Source of the DNA: Maribacter polysaccharolyticus
GTDB taxonomy: Bacteria; Bacteroidota; Bacteroidia; Flavobacteriales; Flavobacteriaceae
Length of the DNA stretch: 64,000 nt
Assembly (NCBI RefSeq): GCF_028882255.1
Contig: NZ_JARBUY010000002.1
Span: 818,342-882,341, forward strand
Direction: 5' to 3'
Shown: positions 18,369 through 26,122 of the stretch, piece after piece
Layout of the letters: each line of letters begins with the position of its first letter
How positions within the stretch are numbered: position 1 is the stretch's first letter
Made by a program: the position numbers and the translations under genes
Notes under the pieces: generated by a model
Told to the model about the DNA's origin: nothing
Databases searched by the model: none
What the model saw: only the letters and a program-made list of their open reading frames with translations

Positions 18369-19376
18369 ATGGTAAGATTGGGTTTATGTATTGTTTTTTG
18401 TTTTTGGGGAGTGTTCCATAGTTATGCACAGGCCGTAGGTGATAAAGAAACGCTGGTTTACCAAGTACCTTCTGATGCGTATGTTTCCATTACATTACAA
18501 ACACATCAGGGCTTGCCCCGTTTTGGGGTTCCGAATAGGTATCAGGGGCAAGTTGCCGGACAAAGACAGGGAATGCGGTCCGTTAGAACGGTCCGTGGCA
18601 GCGGAAATCCTGAAACTATTGAAAAAAATAGGAATGTTACTTCGGGCAAAATCAATTTCTCCCTATTGGTCGGCTTAAAGTATTTACGGCCGTTTATGGG
18701 AGATTTGGATAGGGAACGTTTAACCACATTGACCTCGAATATGTCTGAAAAAGAAGCAAATTCCGCTTTTCTGCAACGGTTTTTGTTGCATAAGTTCGCC
18801 CCCAATTTATGTTTGGCCGAAGAATGCAAAAATGCCAACCAAGGCAAGAACGAATTTGAACGGCTTCGTAACTACCGATCATTTGTGGACCACTTTTTAG
18901 ATCCACTTTTGGATTGGAGTGAAAATATAATGGAGGGTGATGAATTGGTCGCATACCACGTTTCTATACTGAACATTGGCAATAATTATGATTTTGATAA
19001 AAAAGGATATACCGTATATCATTCTTTAGCACTCAACAATATTTTTACCATGAAGCAGGGTATCTTAAATCAAGTGGTGTTCAAACCCGTGAAACCGTTC
19101 GAGGTTGCGCTTCAAAACTCCGTAGATAGGAGCAAGACCATTGAATTTTTGCTTCAGCTGGATGAACCAACGGCAGAACGATTTCAAAAAGAGGGCATAA
19201 GACGCTTGTATGTAGTAAAAAAAATAAAGGTAAAACGGTCGAATAAGCCCATGGATTCGGCCTCTGCGGTCATAGAATTCAATTATGCGCACGAAAGTGC
19301 CGATTTGGAAATTTATACGGACGAAGCGCTAAAACAACATTTTAAGACCTTGTCCTTGGCGGACCTAACCAATTAA
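18369..19376 (+). CDS. Exported protein, tandem paralog family member 1
   Basis: A 335-residue protein with a signal peptide ending near HSYAQA. It shares with the next three genes an opening of the form (V/F)-x-(V/A)-P-S-(x)n-IxLQTHxGLPRFG, a middle segment with RLRNYRSFVDHFL..LLDWS, an NYDFDKKGY motif and a C-terminal IYTDEALxxHFKTLSLADL tail equivalent to the ELYSD..IGEIDI tail of the others. No known domain was recognised and no catalytic motif stands out. Predicted periplasmic or surface location. It lies only 3 bases from the next gene, so the four are co-transcribed. Confidence 0.75.
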   Translation: MVRLGLCIVFCFWGVFHSYAQAVGDKETLVYQVPSDAYVSITLQTHQGLPRFGVPNRYQGQVAGQRQGMRSVRTVRGSGNPETIEKNRNVTSGKINFSLLVGLKYLRPFMGDLDRERLTTLTSNMSEKEANSAFLQRFLLHKFAPNLCLAEECKNANQGKNEFERLRNYRSFVDHFLDPLLDWSENIMEGDELVAYHVSILNIGNNYDFDKKGYTVYHSLALNNIFTMKQGILNQVVFKPVKPFEVALQNSVDRSKTIEFLLQLDEPTAERFQKEGIRRLYVVKKIKVKRSNKPMDSASAVIEFNYAHESADLEIYTDEALKQHFKTLSLADLTN

Positions 19377-19379
19377 ATT

Positions 19380-20411
19380 ATGAAACAGTTCCTATTTATT
19401 ATAATTACACTTGTGTTCCATTTTACGATTTGGGGTCAAGGAAAAGAAAAAGTTTTTGATGCGCCTTCTTCAAACTTTATAGACCTATCACTACAGACCC
19501 ACAAGGGTAAGTTACGTTTTGGATTCCAAGATGGGTATTTTTTAAAATCGGATGGCAGCTATGTAAAAGCCAATGAAGCGTCCTACTTTGAAATGGATAA
19601 GCGATTCAGCCACAACAATGCCAGTAGACATGCCTTTACCGAGCTTTTAAAAATTCGGTTCAAAGAAGATATGTTTGCGGCAATGGATAAAGATTATTTC
19701 ACCGAGCGCACTCAAAACATGTACGACAAGGAACTGAAATCCTATACCGCACAGCAGCATGTGCTCACCCTGGCGAATGCCCTTTGCACAACGGATCGGG
19801 CCATTACGTTTTTTTGCAACTCCAAAGAAGAGGATTGTATCAAGGTGTTTCCACAGCAGGGGTATTACAATGAACCGCGAAACATAAGGCCTTGGGGAGG
19901 AAGGGGGGCTTCGGAGTTTCAAAAGTTGAGGGCGTACACCTCGTTTGTGAAAAATGATTTTCCCTTGGCTGAAAAATGGTCAAAAACCTTGTATCCCGAT
20001 AATAAAATTACCGGATATTACGTGGCCAAAACGAATTTGGGTACCTATGATTTTAAGGAAGGTGGCTATTGGTTGCATACCCATCAATTTCATAATCAAG
20101 GCTTTTTGTTGAGGTGGTTCGGTCTTCAGCCCAGTAATTCGTCGGAAAGAAAATTGGTGCATCCCAACGGTTCATCCATCCTGTTGAAAATGTCCCCTGA
20201 AAAAGCGGAGACCTTTTCGGAAAACTATCGGCAAATGTTCTTGGTTTTTGAGGTGACCGCATATGTGAACGGACTTGAAAACTATAGGGCCGACCAGCTT
20301 AAAAGCACATTTAGCCTAAACAGTCCCATTATTGAAATTTATTCCGATGATGGACTCACGAATAGGGTAGCCGAAATCGACATCAATACCATGGTATCCA
20401 AAACCAGATAA
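19380..20411 (+). CDS. Exported protein, tandem paralog family member 2
   Basis: A 343-residue relative of its neighbours. The signal peptide ends near FTIWGQG. Shared features are DAPSSNFIDLSLQTHKGKLRFG at the start (similar to the other members), LRAYTSFVKNDFPLAEKWSKTLY in the middle, YDFKEGGYWLH, and EIYSDDGLTNRVAEIDINTM at the end. The FCNSKEEDC pair of cysteines recurs in member 3 as FCDSEEKSPC, possibly a disulfide. Function unknown; the family seems to be duplicated in place. Confidence 0.75.
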   Translation: MKQFLFIIITLVFHFTIWGQGKEKVFDAPSSNFIDLSLQTHKGKLRFGFQDGYFLKSDGSYVKANEASYFEMDKRFSHNNASRHAFTELLKIRFKEDMFAAMDKDYFTERTQNMYDKELKSYTAQQHVLTLANALCTTDRAITFFCNSKEEDCIKVFPQQGYYNEPRNIRPWGGRGASEFQKLRAYTSFVKNDFPLAEKWSKTLYPDNKITGYYVAKTNLGTYDFKEGGYWLHTHQFHNQGFLLRWFGLQPSNSSERKLVHPNGSSILLKMSPEKAETFSENYRQMFLVFEVTAYVNGLENYRADQLKSTFSLNSPIIEIYSDDGLTNRVAEIDINTMVSKTR

Positions 20412-20421
20412 TAGAAAAGCG

Positions 20422-21582
20422 ATGAAAATCAAAAACACAAAAGCAGGTCTCATTCTACTTTTTGCCATAATGGGTTTCTTAATCCCAAACTCCGTTAACG
20501 CCCAATTTTTTAAAAAATTAAAAAAGAATGTTGAGGACAAGGTGGTGGGGGTTGCCAGTGAAAAATCGGACCAATTTTTAAACGGAGAAACGGAAACTAC
20601 CGTAAATGATAATGTAAAAACAGGAACCGCTACCAAAACAACACAAACCGGAACATTGGTCAAAAGGGAAGAACCGAGCCTTGAAGATCAAAATGTTTTA
20701 AGGTTCAAGGCACCATCCAAAGACTTCAGGGATGTTGTAATACAGGCATATAACGGCTTGCCAAGATATGGTGAACTCCACTTTCAAAGGGGTACAAATA
20801 CCTTGTTTACCAATAAGGCCTATAAAGCCCTTTTAGAGTTGAAATTTTTAGAGGATACTTTTAAGGATATGGATCGGTCGAAACTGACCGAACATCAAAA
20901 TATGACAGGTGACCTTAGCAAAAAGAATTCTGAATTTGCCCAGAATCTTTTATTGACCCTTGGGAGGGAAACCTTATCGGATGAAAAACTCCACGAATAT
21001 TTTTGTGATTCCGAAGAAAAATCACCCTGTAATTTTTATAATCCGTCAGGGGAGCGAATACATGTTTCGTATTGGGGAGGTACAAGAAATAATGCGTTTG
21101 CGCAAAATCGCAGCTATACTACCTTCATAAAAAACCATTATGGAACGCTCAAGGAATGGAGCAAGACCTTTTATAAGAATGGTAGTGAAGTTGCCTATTT
21201 GGTAACCAAGGCTACGGTAGCCGATAAGTACGACTTTAAAAACAAAGGGTATTGGATTGGTAATATTCTCAAAATTGGAGGTAATTATATGCTTCATGAT
21301 TCGAACTTTTTGGCCTACACGGAGAATGAAAAAAAATTAAAAAACGCTTATAAGAAGATTTTTTTGCCCATGGATGCCAATAGGGCCAAGACCTACAACT
21401 TAATGAACCGTTCACCGGTCTTTGTAGTATTTAAAGTGAGGGTTACCCCAAAAGTAAGTGCGTCAACGCAGATCTTATGGGAATTTGAGTTGGAAAGCAC
21501 TACCGTTGAATTGTACAAAGACATTGCACTTGGCGATAAGTTGGGCGAAGTGGATATAAGAACCGTAACGTTTAAAAATTAA
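20422..21582 (+). CDS. Exported protein, tandem paralog family member 3
   Basis: A 386-residue member with a longer N terminus. The signal peptide ends near SVNAQ and is followed by the amphipathic, charged segment FFKKLKKNVEDKVVGVA, a module also placed directly after the signal peptide in member 4 and, from general knowledge, in various flavobacterial exported proteins. The family core starts at LRFKAPSKDFRDVVIQAYNG and contains NRSYTTFIKNHYGTLKEWSK, DKYDFKNKGYWIG and ELYKDIALGDKLGEVDIRT. Length differences from members 1 and 2 come mainly from this extra N-terminal module. No function assigned. Confidence 0.75.
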   Translation: MKIKNTKAGLILLFAIMGFLIPNSVNAQFFKKLKKNVEDKVVGVASEKSDQFLNGETETTVNDNVKTGTATKTTQTGTLVKREEPSLEDQNVLRFKAPSKDFRDVVIQAYNGLPRYGELHFQRGTNTLFTNKAYKALLELKFLEDTFKDMDRSKLTEHQNMTGDLSKKNSEFAQNLLLTLGRETLSDEKLHEYFCDSEEKSPCNFYNPSGERIHVSYWGGTRNNAFAQNRSYTTFIKNHYGTLKEWSKTFYKNGSEVAYLVTKATVADKYDFKNKGYWIGNILKIGGNYMLHDSNFLAYTENEKKLKNAYKKIFLPMDANRAKTYNLMNRSPVFVVFKVRVTPKVSASTQILWEFELESTTVELYKDIALGDKLGEVDIRTVTFKN

Positions 21583-21585
21583 GAA

Positions 21586-22845
21586 ATGGGATTTATTTGG
21601 ACCAAAAGTATGGTATGGGCAATAACCGGTGTTTTGTTGTTGGGGTTTTCCCAACCGATCAGGGGGCAGTTTTTTAAAAAGCTAAAACAACAAGCTGAAG
21701 AAAAACTTCTTGACAAAGCCAGTGACGAAGTAGATGATATATTCAAAGGAAACAAGAATCCGGAGATGGAAGGGGATGTAGAAGAGACGGGTACGATTAT
21801 AGGTAATGAAGTTAAATCCGGGCAACATACTTCTGTACAGGAAACCATAGCCACCTACAATGAAGCGGATTACCTGGTATATAAATCGCCAGATCCAGCC
21901 TTTCATGATATTTACATTCAAAAATACGAGGGGTTACCACGATTTGGGTCTTGTGATTTTTATTCCATGCCCAGCAATCCCAAAAGGCCCGAGATGACTC
22001 CCGAGGCCAATGAAAAAAGGAAAAAAATGCAATTGGGTTATGCCGCATTTATGCAATTGGTGCGAATACATACGCTAAAGGACCATTTTGAGGTAATGGA
22101 TAGAACAGCACTTACGCCCATAAGTAAACCCTTGGTAGAGGAAGAGGTTAAATCAAATCAAGCTCAAAAAATCCTGTTGGATTTTGCATTCTTAATGGGT
22201 ACGGATGCCTTGAAAAAGGAGTATTTTATGAACGATTGGACCGGGACCGGTAATAGTGCCATTGTGCCCAAATGGGGTGGTCAAAATTCCGATGATTTTA
22301 CCGAGAATGAAAAATATGTGGCGTTTGTAGAAAAATACCTGGATAAAATACTGCAGTGGAGCCGAACATTTTTTAATAAAGGATCAGAGGATTTTCAGTT
22401 TGTGGTACCCTTGGAATTCAAAGGCCAGTATGATTTTGATAATAACGGATTTTGGGTGCAACTTCCCACAAAAAGGCGGTTTAGTTACGGCATGGATTAT
22501 GGTAGTACGGGAAACAATTATTTTTTTGAGTTTCATCCTAAAACGGCTTACGGGCAACAAATCTTAAATAAAACACAACAGGTTGAACATATTAACGCAG
22601 AGGTGCTATTTAAAATAGATCCATCCACAGCCGAGGGGTTGATAAACGATAAAACAAAGAACCCACAAATGGTAATTAAGGTACAGGTTGTTTTTGAAGG
22701 GTTTCAACCCGGGAATCCCACGATTTATGCCCCTAAATACACCTATCGTTTATTGGACCCTATTATGGAACTCTATTCCGATGTAAGGTTAACTTCAAAA
22801 ATTGGTGAAATAGATTTAAACAATCTCGTTTACAAGGAACAGTAG
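21586..22845 (+). CDS. Exported protein, tandem paralog family member 4
   Basis: The longest member, 419 residues. The signal peptide ends near PIRGQ and is followed by FFKKLKQQAEEKLLDKA, closely matching member 3. The core opens with LVYKSPDPAFHDIYIQKYEG, then has KYVAFVEKYLDKILQWSRTFF, GQYDFDNNGFWVQ and the closing ELYSDVRLTSKIGEIDLNN. It ends the operon that began at 17811. Members 3 and 4 look like the most recent duplication because they share both the N-terminal module and the core. Confidence 0.75.
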   Translation: MGFIWTKSMVWAITGVLLLGFSQPIRGQFFKKLKQQAEEKLLDKASDEVDDIFKGNKNPEMEGDVEETGTIIGNEVKSGQHTSVQETIATYNEADYLVYKSPDPAFHDIYIQKYEGLPRFGSCDFYSMPSNPKRPEMTPEANEKRKKMQLGYAAFMQLVRIHTLKDHFEVMDRTALTPISKPLVEEEVKSNQAQKILLDFAFLMGTDALKKEYFMNDWTGTGNSAIVPKWGGQNSDDFTENEKYVAFVEKYLDKILQWSRTFFNKGSEDFQFVVPLEFKGQYDFDNNGFWVQLPTKRRFSYGMDYGSTGNNYFFEFHPKTAYGQQILNKTQQVEHINAEVLFKIDPSTAEGLINDKTKNPQMVIKVQVVFEGFQPGNPTIYAPKYTYRLLDPIMELYSDVRLTSKIGEIDLNNLVYKEQ

Positions 22846-23765
22846 ACCTCCCTATGTGATAAATTACCAGGCGTAGTTCGTACAAAGGAAGCAGGATTGC
22901 ACAACCAAAATACGGATGGATCTTAAAAGATTCACAATCAAATCACTTAGTCATGATCTGTAATGGATACTTGGAAAGAGTTCTTTCGCTACTGATGGTT
23001 TTTGATAAGTAATAGAAACAGTTTGGACAAAAAAATACCGCATGTAAAGTTTTTGGGATTTTCTTAGTTGATGACCTGGCTGGGGCGCTAACGAAATTTT
23101 TCCTCCGCAATGAGAATAAGGCAATTCCTGATTATGAATTCCCATGTTGACGATTTGTGAGCTACTTATGATATAACTTGTTATAAAAGCTTTCATTTTA
23201 TGAACATTTTTCTAAAAATCCAGATAGTTATCTGGAGCATATTTGTCCAAATAAAAGAAAGGAATAGGGAATAATATTGTTGTATTTTAGTAACACCCCT
23301 TTTATAGGATTAAGGAAGAGTATTTACCATTTTTCCGAGGACGAGCATTCAATACAATCAAGCGGCTATAAGCTTTTAAGATGGAAGTTTTTCAATTGCC
23401 AATAATTATAGGCTTACAGAAAGTCGAGAACATTGGATGGTGATCAATGAAGTTTAGCATGTTACTGTATCGGAAACAGCCCGTCAATGTTAAATGATAG
23501 CGGAATTATAGAGGGAGGTAGGCGGGCATATTTAATGATCAAATACGTTCACCATTGCAACCGTAATGGGATAACGGAAAATCCTCATGCCGATTTTGGA
23601 CTTCCACTATTGGTTTATGGTAATATTTTATAAAATAACATTGTGGATTATGCTCCACTAAACCGAGTGAATACTTAAGTTTCCAAATCAGGTGTACAAC
23701 CCAATAACCTATACATAGTATACCCAGTCGATTCAACTTCAACAAACAAGTATTCCGGAATTATC
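22846..23765. other. Long non-coding stretch with an att-like relic
   Basis: About 920 bases with no convincing gene. Short - strand frames at 22951-23196 and 23539-23745 have no recognisable product and poor starts. The one structured item is the 23073-23190 segment, a diverged copy of sequence found at 38701-38815 and listed separately. The stretch separates the paralog operon from the metal-resistance region and is a likely old insertion boundary. Confidence 0.5.
23073..23190. repeat. Diverged copy of tRNA-3'-end/element-end repeat (copy A)
   Basis: GACCTGGCTGGGGC at 23073-23086 and the 18-base CATGTTGACGATTTGTGA at 23143-23160 both recur exactly at 38701-38714 and 38771-38788, with identical 70-base spacing. 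About half of the 56 bases between them agree in an ungapped comparison by eye, and similarity continues about 25 bases further (TTATGAT..). The first motif, read on the - strand, is the 3' part of a tRNA T stem plus acceptor stem; in this copy the T-loop bases are corrupted (GCTAAC for TCGAAC on the + strand). It looks like the worn end of an integrated element. Confidence 0.6.
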
Positions 23766-23795
23766 TTTTTAAGCAAATCTTAAGAAAGTCCTAAG
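23766..23795 (+). promoter_or_regulatory. Candidate response-regulator operator upstream of OmpR-type regulator
   Basis: The 24 bases at 23766-23789 are identical, apart from one base, to 26037-26060 upstream of the metal-efflux operon. The element contains direct repeats at about one helical turn (TCTTAAG, TCCTAAG, then TCTAAAT at 23801), as expected for an OmpR-family regulator binding as a head-to-tail dimer. It ends about 33 bases before the regulator start, a position fitting activation or autoregulation. Confidence 0.65.
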
Positions 23796-23828
23796 TAAAT
23801 TCTAAATTTAAAGTGTAACTTTTGTATC

Positions 23829-24497
23829 ATGCATATTTTAATAGTGGAAGACGAACCGGGCATTTTTAATTTTCTCAAACAAGGTTTGGAAGAAGAGTCG
23901 TATATGGTCACTATCGCAGAAGACGGTCACAAAGGTTTGAATTTGGCGCTATCCGGAGATTATGACCTATTGCTATTGGATTGGATGGTCCCTGGAATAA
24001 GCGGTATTGAAATATGCCGGCAGTTCAGGAAGGAGTTTAAAGATACCCCGGTTATTTTTTTAACAGCAAAGGACACCGTGGACGAAACGATATTCGGATT
24101 GCAATCCGGGGCCAATGACTATATAAAAAAACCGTTCCATTTTGAAGAGCTTTTAGAACGTATAAAAGTCCAACTAAGACCGAAATCAGGTGAACATTCC
24201 ATTTTTAAATTAGGGGAAATCACCCTTAATACAAGTACACATCGGGTTCTGAAAAACGATGAAGAAGTTAGCCTAACCCAGAAAGAATTTGCCTTGCTCG
24301 AATACTTAATTCGAAATAAGGGAAGGGTCTGCAGCAGGACTCGAATTATTGAAAGTGTTTGGGACATCCATTTTGAATATAATACCGGGGTCATCGATGT
24401 ATATATCAATGCCTTGCGTAAAAAGTTGCAAATGGAGGGAGATGGGAATTATATTCAAACAATCCGGGGGATAGGATATATGGCAAAAGAACTATGA
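23829..24497 (+). CDS. OmpR-family response regulator, metal-response type
   Basis: A 222-residue regulator with a receiver domain (VEDEP acidic pocket, phosphoacceptor Asp51 in LLLLDWMVPG, Lys in DYIKKPFHFEEL) and a C-terminal winged helix (LTQKEFALLEYLIRN, GVIDVYINALRKKL, IQTIRGIGYMA). Its stop overlaps the start of the kinase gene by 4 bases. The pair directly precedes a heavy-metal RND operon, the classic CzcRS/CusRS arrangement. A promoter-like TAAC-T-TTTG lies at 23816-23824, only a few bases before the ATG, so the transcript may have almost no leader. Confidence 0.92.
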   Translation: MHILIVEDEPGIFNFLKQGLEEESYMVTIAEDGHKGLNLALSGDYDLLLLDWMVPGISGIEICRQFRKEFKDTPVIFLTAKDTVDETIFGLQSGANDYIKKPFHFEELLERIKVQLRPKSGEHSIFKLGEITLNTSTHRVLKNDEEVSLTQKEFALLEYLIRNKGRVCSRTRIIESVWDIHFEYNTGVIDVYINALRKKLQMEGDGNYIQTIRGIGYMAKEL

Positions 24498-25867
24498 ATT
24501 TGAGTTTTAGAAACAGAATTGCCCTCCATTACATGATCGCCACGGCCATAATCATGGCCGTTACATTTACGGTTGTGTATTTTGTAGTCCAGAGGACCGT
24601 ATACGAAAATCTGGATAACGACCTTACTTTCGAAGCGGAAAAACATACTGAGGAAATAACAATAGTAGGAGACAGTATAAAGATAAAAAATAAGGAGGAG
24701 TGGGCAGAAAGAGAGCACTTGGAAGTACAGATAAACCCTGTTTTTATCCAAATATTGGATAAAAATGGGAAATTTATGGACAATTCCCCTAACCTGAAAA
24801 ATGATGTCCTCGCTTACAATCCTGAGCAAAAGTTTGGCGGCCACTTTAACGAAACCCTAAACAATAGGGCCATCCGACAAGTCCAAATCCCTATCGAGCA
24901 AAACGGAAAGATCAAAGGTTTTATTCTAGCGGCCATGTCCTTGGAATCCTCAAATATGGTATTGTTGAACTTAAGGAATGTATTGTTTTTTTCCTATCTG
25001 GTTCTCTTGGCGGGTTTATATTATATTTCACGATTTATAGCGGGAAGAAGTATAATACCGGTAAAGGTTATCACGCAAACCACCAATAGGATCACCAAGA
25101 ATAATTTGAATGAGCGGGTAATTCTTCCTCAAAATAAGGATGAACTTTACGATTTATCCTCTGGTATAAATCAATTACTACAACGTATTGAGAATACAGT
25201 TGAGCGGGAGCGACAATTTACTTCGGATGCTTCCCACGAATTACGAACCCCCCTTTCCACATTAAGGGGGACATTGGAAGTGTTGATACGTAAGCCTAGG
25301 GAACGGGAAGAATATGAGGGGAAGATAAAATTCAGCCTCACCGAAATTGACCGGATGTCGGACACACTGGAACAACTTTTGTTATTGGCCAGGTTGGATA
25401 ACGATTCGAAAGCATCAAAAGAAACTTCGATTCCGCTACCAACGTTGATCGATGAAATACTCTCACGGCAAAAAAAAGCCATAACGGATAAGGGACTCTC
25501 AATAGCTTTTCACAACGAAGTTTCACAAGAGCAAATAGTGCCCGGATACTATACCAACTTAATTTTGGAAAATATCATAGGTAATGCCATTAAATATTCC
25601 AGAAAGGACACTACACTCCAAATTATCATTACGGAATCCGATGCTGTGTTAATCTGCAAGGTCGTAGATGAGGGTATCGGGATAAAAAAAGAGGATTTGG
25701 ACAACGTTTTTAACCACTTCTTCCGATCGGATGCCCTTGATCATAAAAGCATACCGGGAAATGGTCTAGGTCTATCCATAGCAAAAAAGGCCGCCGATGC
25801 CATCGGTGCAAGTATCGAAGTTGAAAGCGAAATGGGCCAAAGTACAACCTTCATAATTCGGTTTTAA
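24494..25867 (+). CDS. Sensor histidine kinase, CusS/CzcS-like
   Basis: A 457-residue membrane kinase. Two transmembrane segments at about 12-34 and 158-176 enclose a periplasmic sensor loop of about 120 residues. A HAMP-like linker (ITQTTNRITKNNLNERV) leads to the H-box SDASHELRTPLSTLRG with phosphoacceptor His248, the N-box ENIIGNAIKYS, and the G-boxes DEGIGIKKEDL and GNGLGLSIAKKAAD. Translationally coupled to the response regulator upstream. The context makes a divalent metal the likely signal. Confidence 0.92.
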   Translation: MNLSFRNRIALHYMIATAIIMAVTFTVVYFVVQRTVYENLDNDLTFEAEKHTEEITIVGDSIKIKNKEEWAEREHLEVQINPVFIQILDKNGKFMDNSPNLKNDVLAYNPEQKFGGHFNETLNNRAIRQVQIPIEQNGKIKGFILAAMSLESSNMVLLNLRNVLFFSYLVLLAGLYYISRFIAGRSIIPVKVITQTTNRITKNNLNERVILPQNKDELYDLSSGINQLLQRIENTVERERQFTSDASHELRTPLSTLRGTLEVLIRKPREREEYEGKIKFSLTEIDRMSDTLEQLLLLARLDNDSKASKETSIPLPTLIDEILSRQKKAITDKGLSIAFHNEVSQEQIVPGYYTNLILENIIGNAIKYSRKDTTLQIIITESDAVLICKVVDEGIGIKKEDLDNVFNHFFRSDALDHKSIPGNGLGLSIAKKAADAIGASIEVESEMGQSTTFIIRF

Positions 25868-26036
25868 GCCGATCCGTACGGATATTTCAGATAACTGCAA
25901 GGTTTCTGTTTGCATCCGATAAAGGATAAATACCCCCCTTGGATCGCAATGGTAAGTACAATCAAAGGTGTTTTTTGGGATTAATAAGGCCAATGCTTAC
26001 GGTCAGGACATTTCTTCATTCGGTTCAAGGGCTCCA

Positions 26037-26095
26037 TTTTTAAGCGAATCTTAAGAAAGTACTTAGAATACATTTAGATACCCCTTCTACATTTG
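26037..26095 (+). promoter_or_regulatory. Operator and promoter of the metal-efflux operon
   Basis: TTTTTAAGCGAATCTTAAGA and the next bases to 26060 repeat the element at 23766 with one change, followed by CTTAGAATACATTTAGA, giving CTTAAG/CTTAGA/TTTAGA boxes spaced about 11 bases. Just downstream, TACATTTG at 26088-26095 is an exact match to the Bacteroidota -7 box TAnnTTTG. The operator thus sits where an activator would touch RNA polymerase. The expected start of transcription is near 26102, about 20 bases before the pump ATG at 26123. Confidence 0.7.
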
Positions 26096-26122
26096 GTCTA
26101 TCATTTTTATAAACCAAGAATA

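Noticed and set aside
22951..23196. 81-residue - strand frame across att-like copy A
   Set aside because: The frame reads through the repeat; the equivalent frame in copy B has a stop, and there is no recognisable product or ribosome-binding site.
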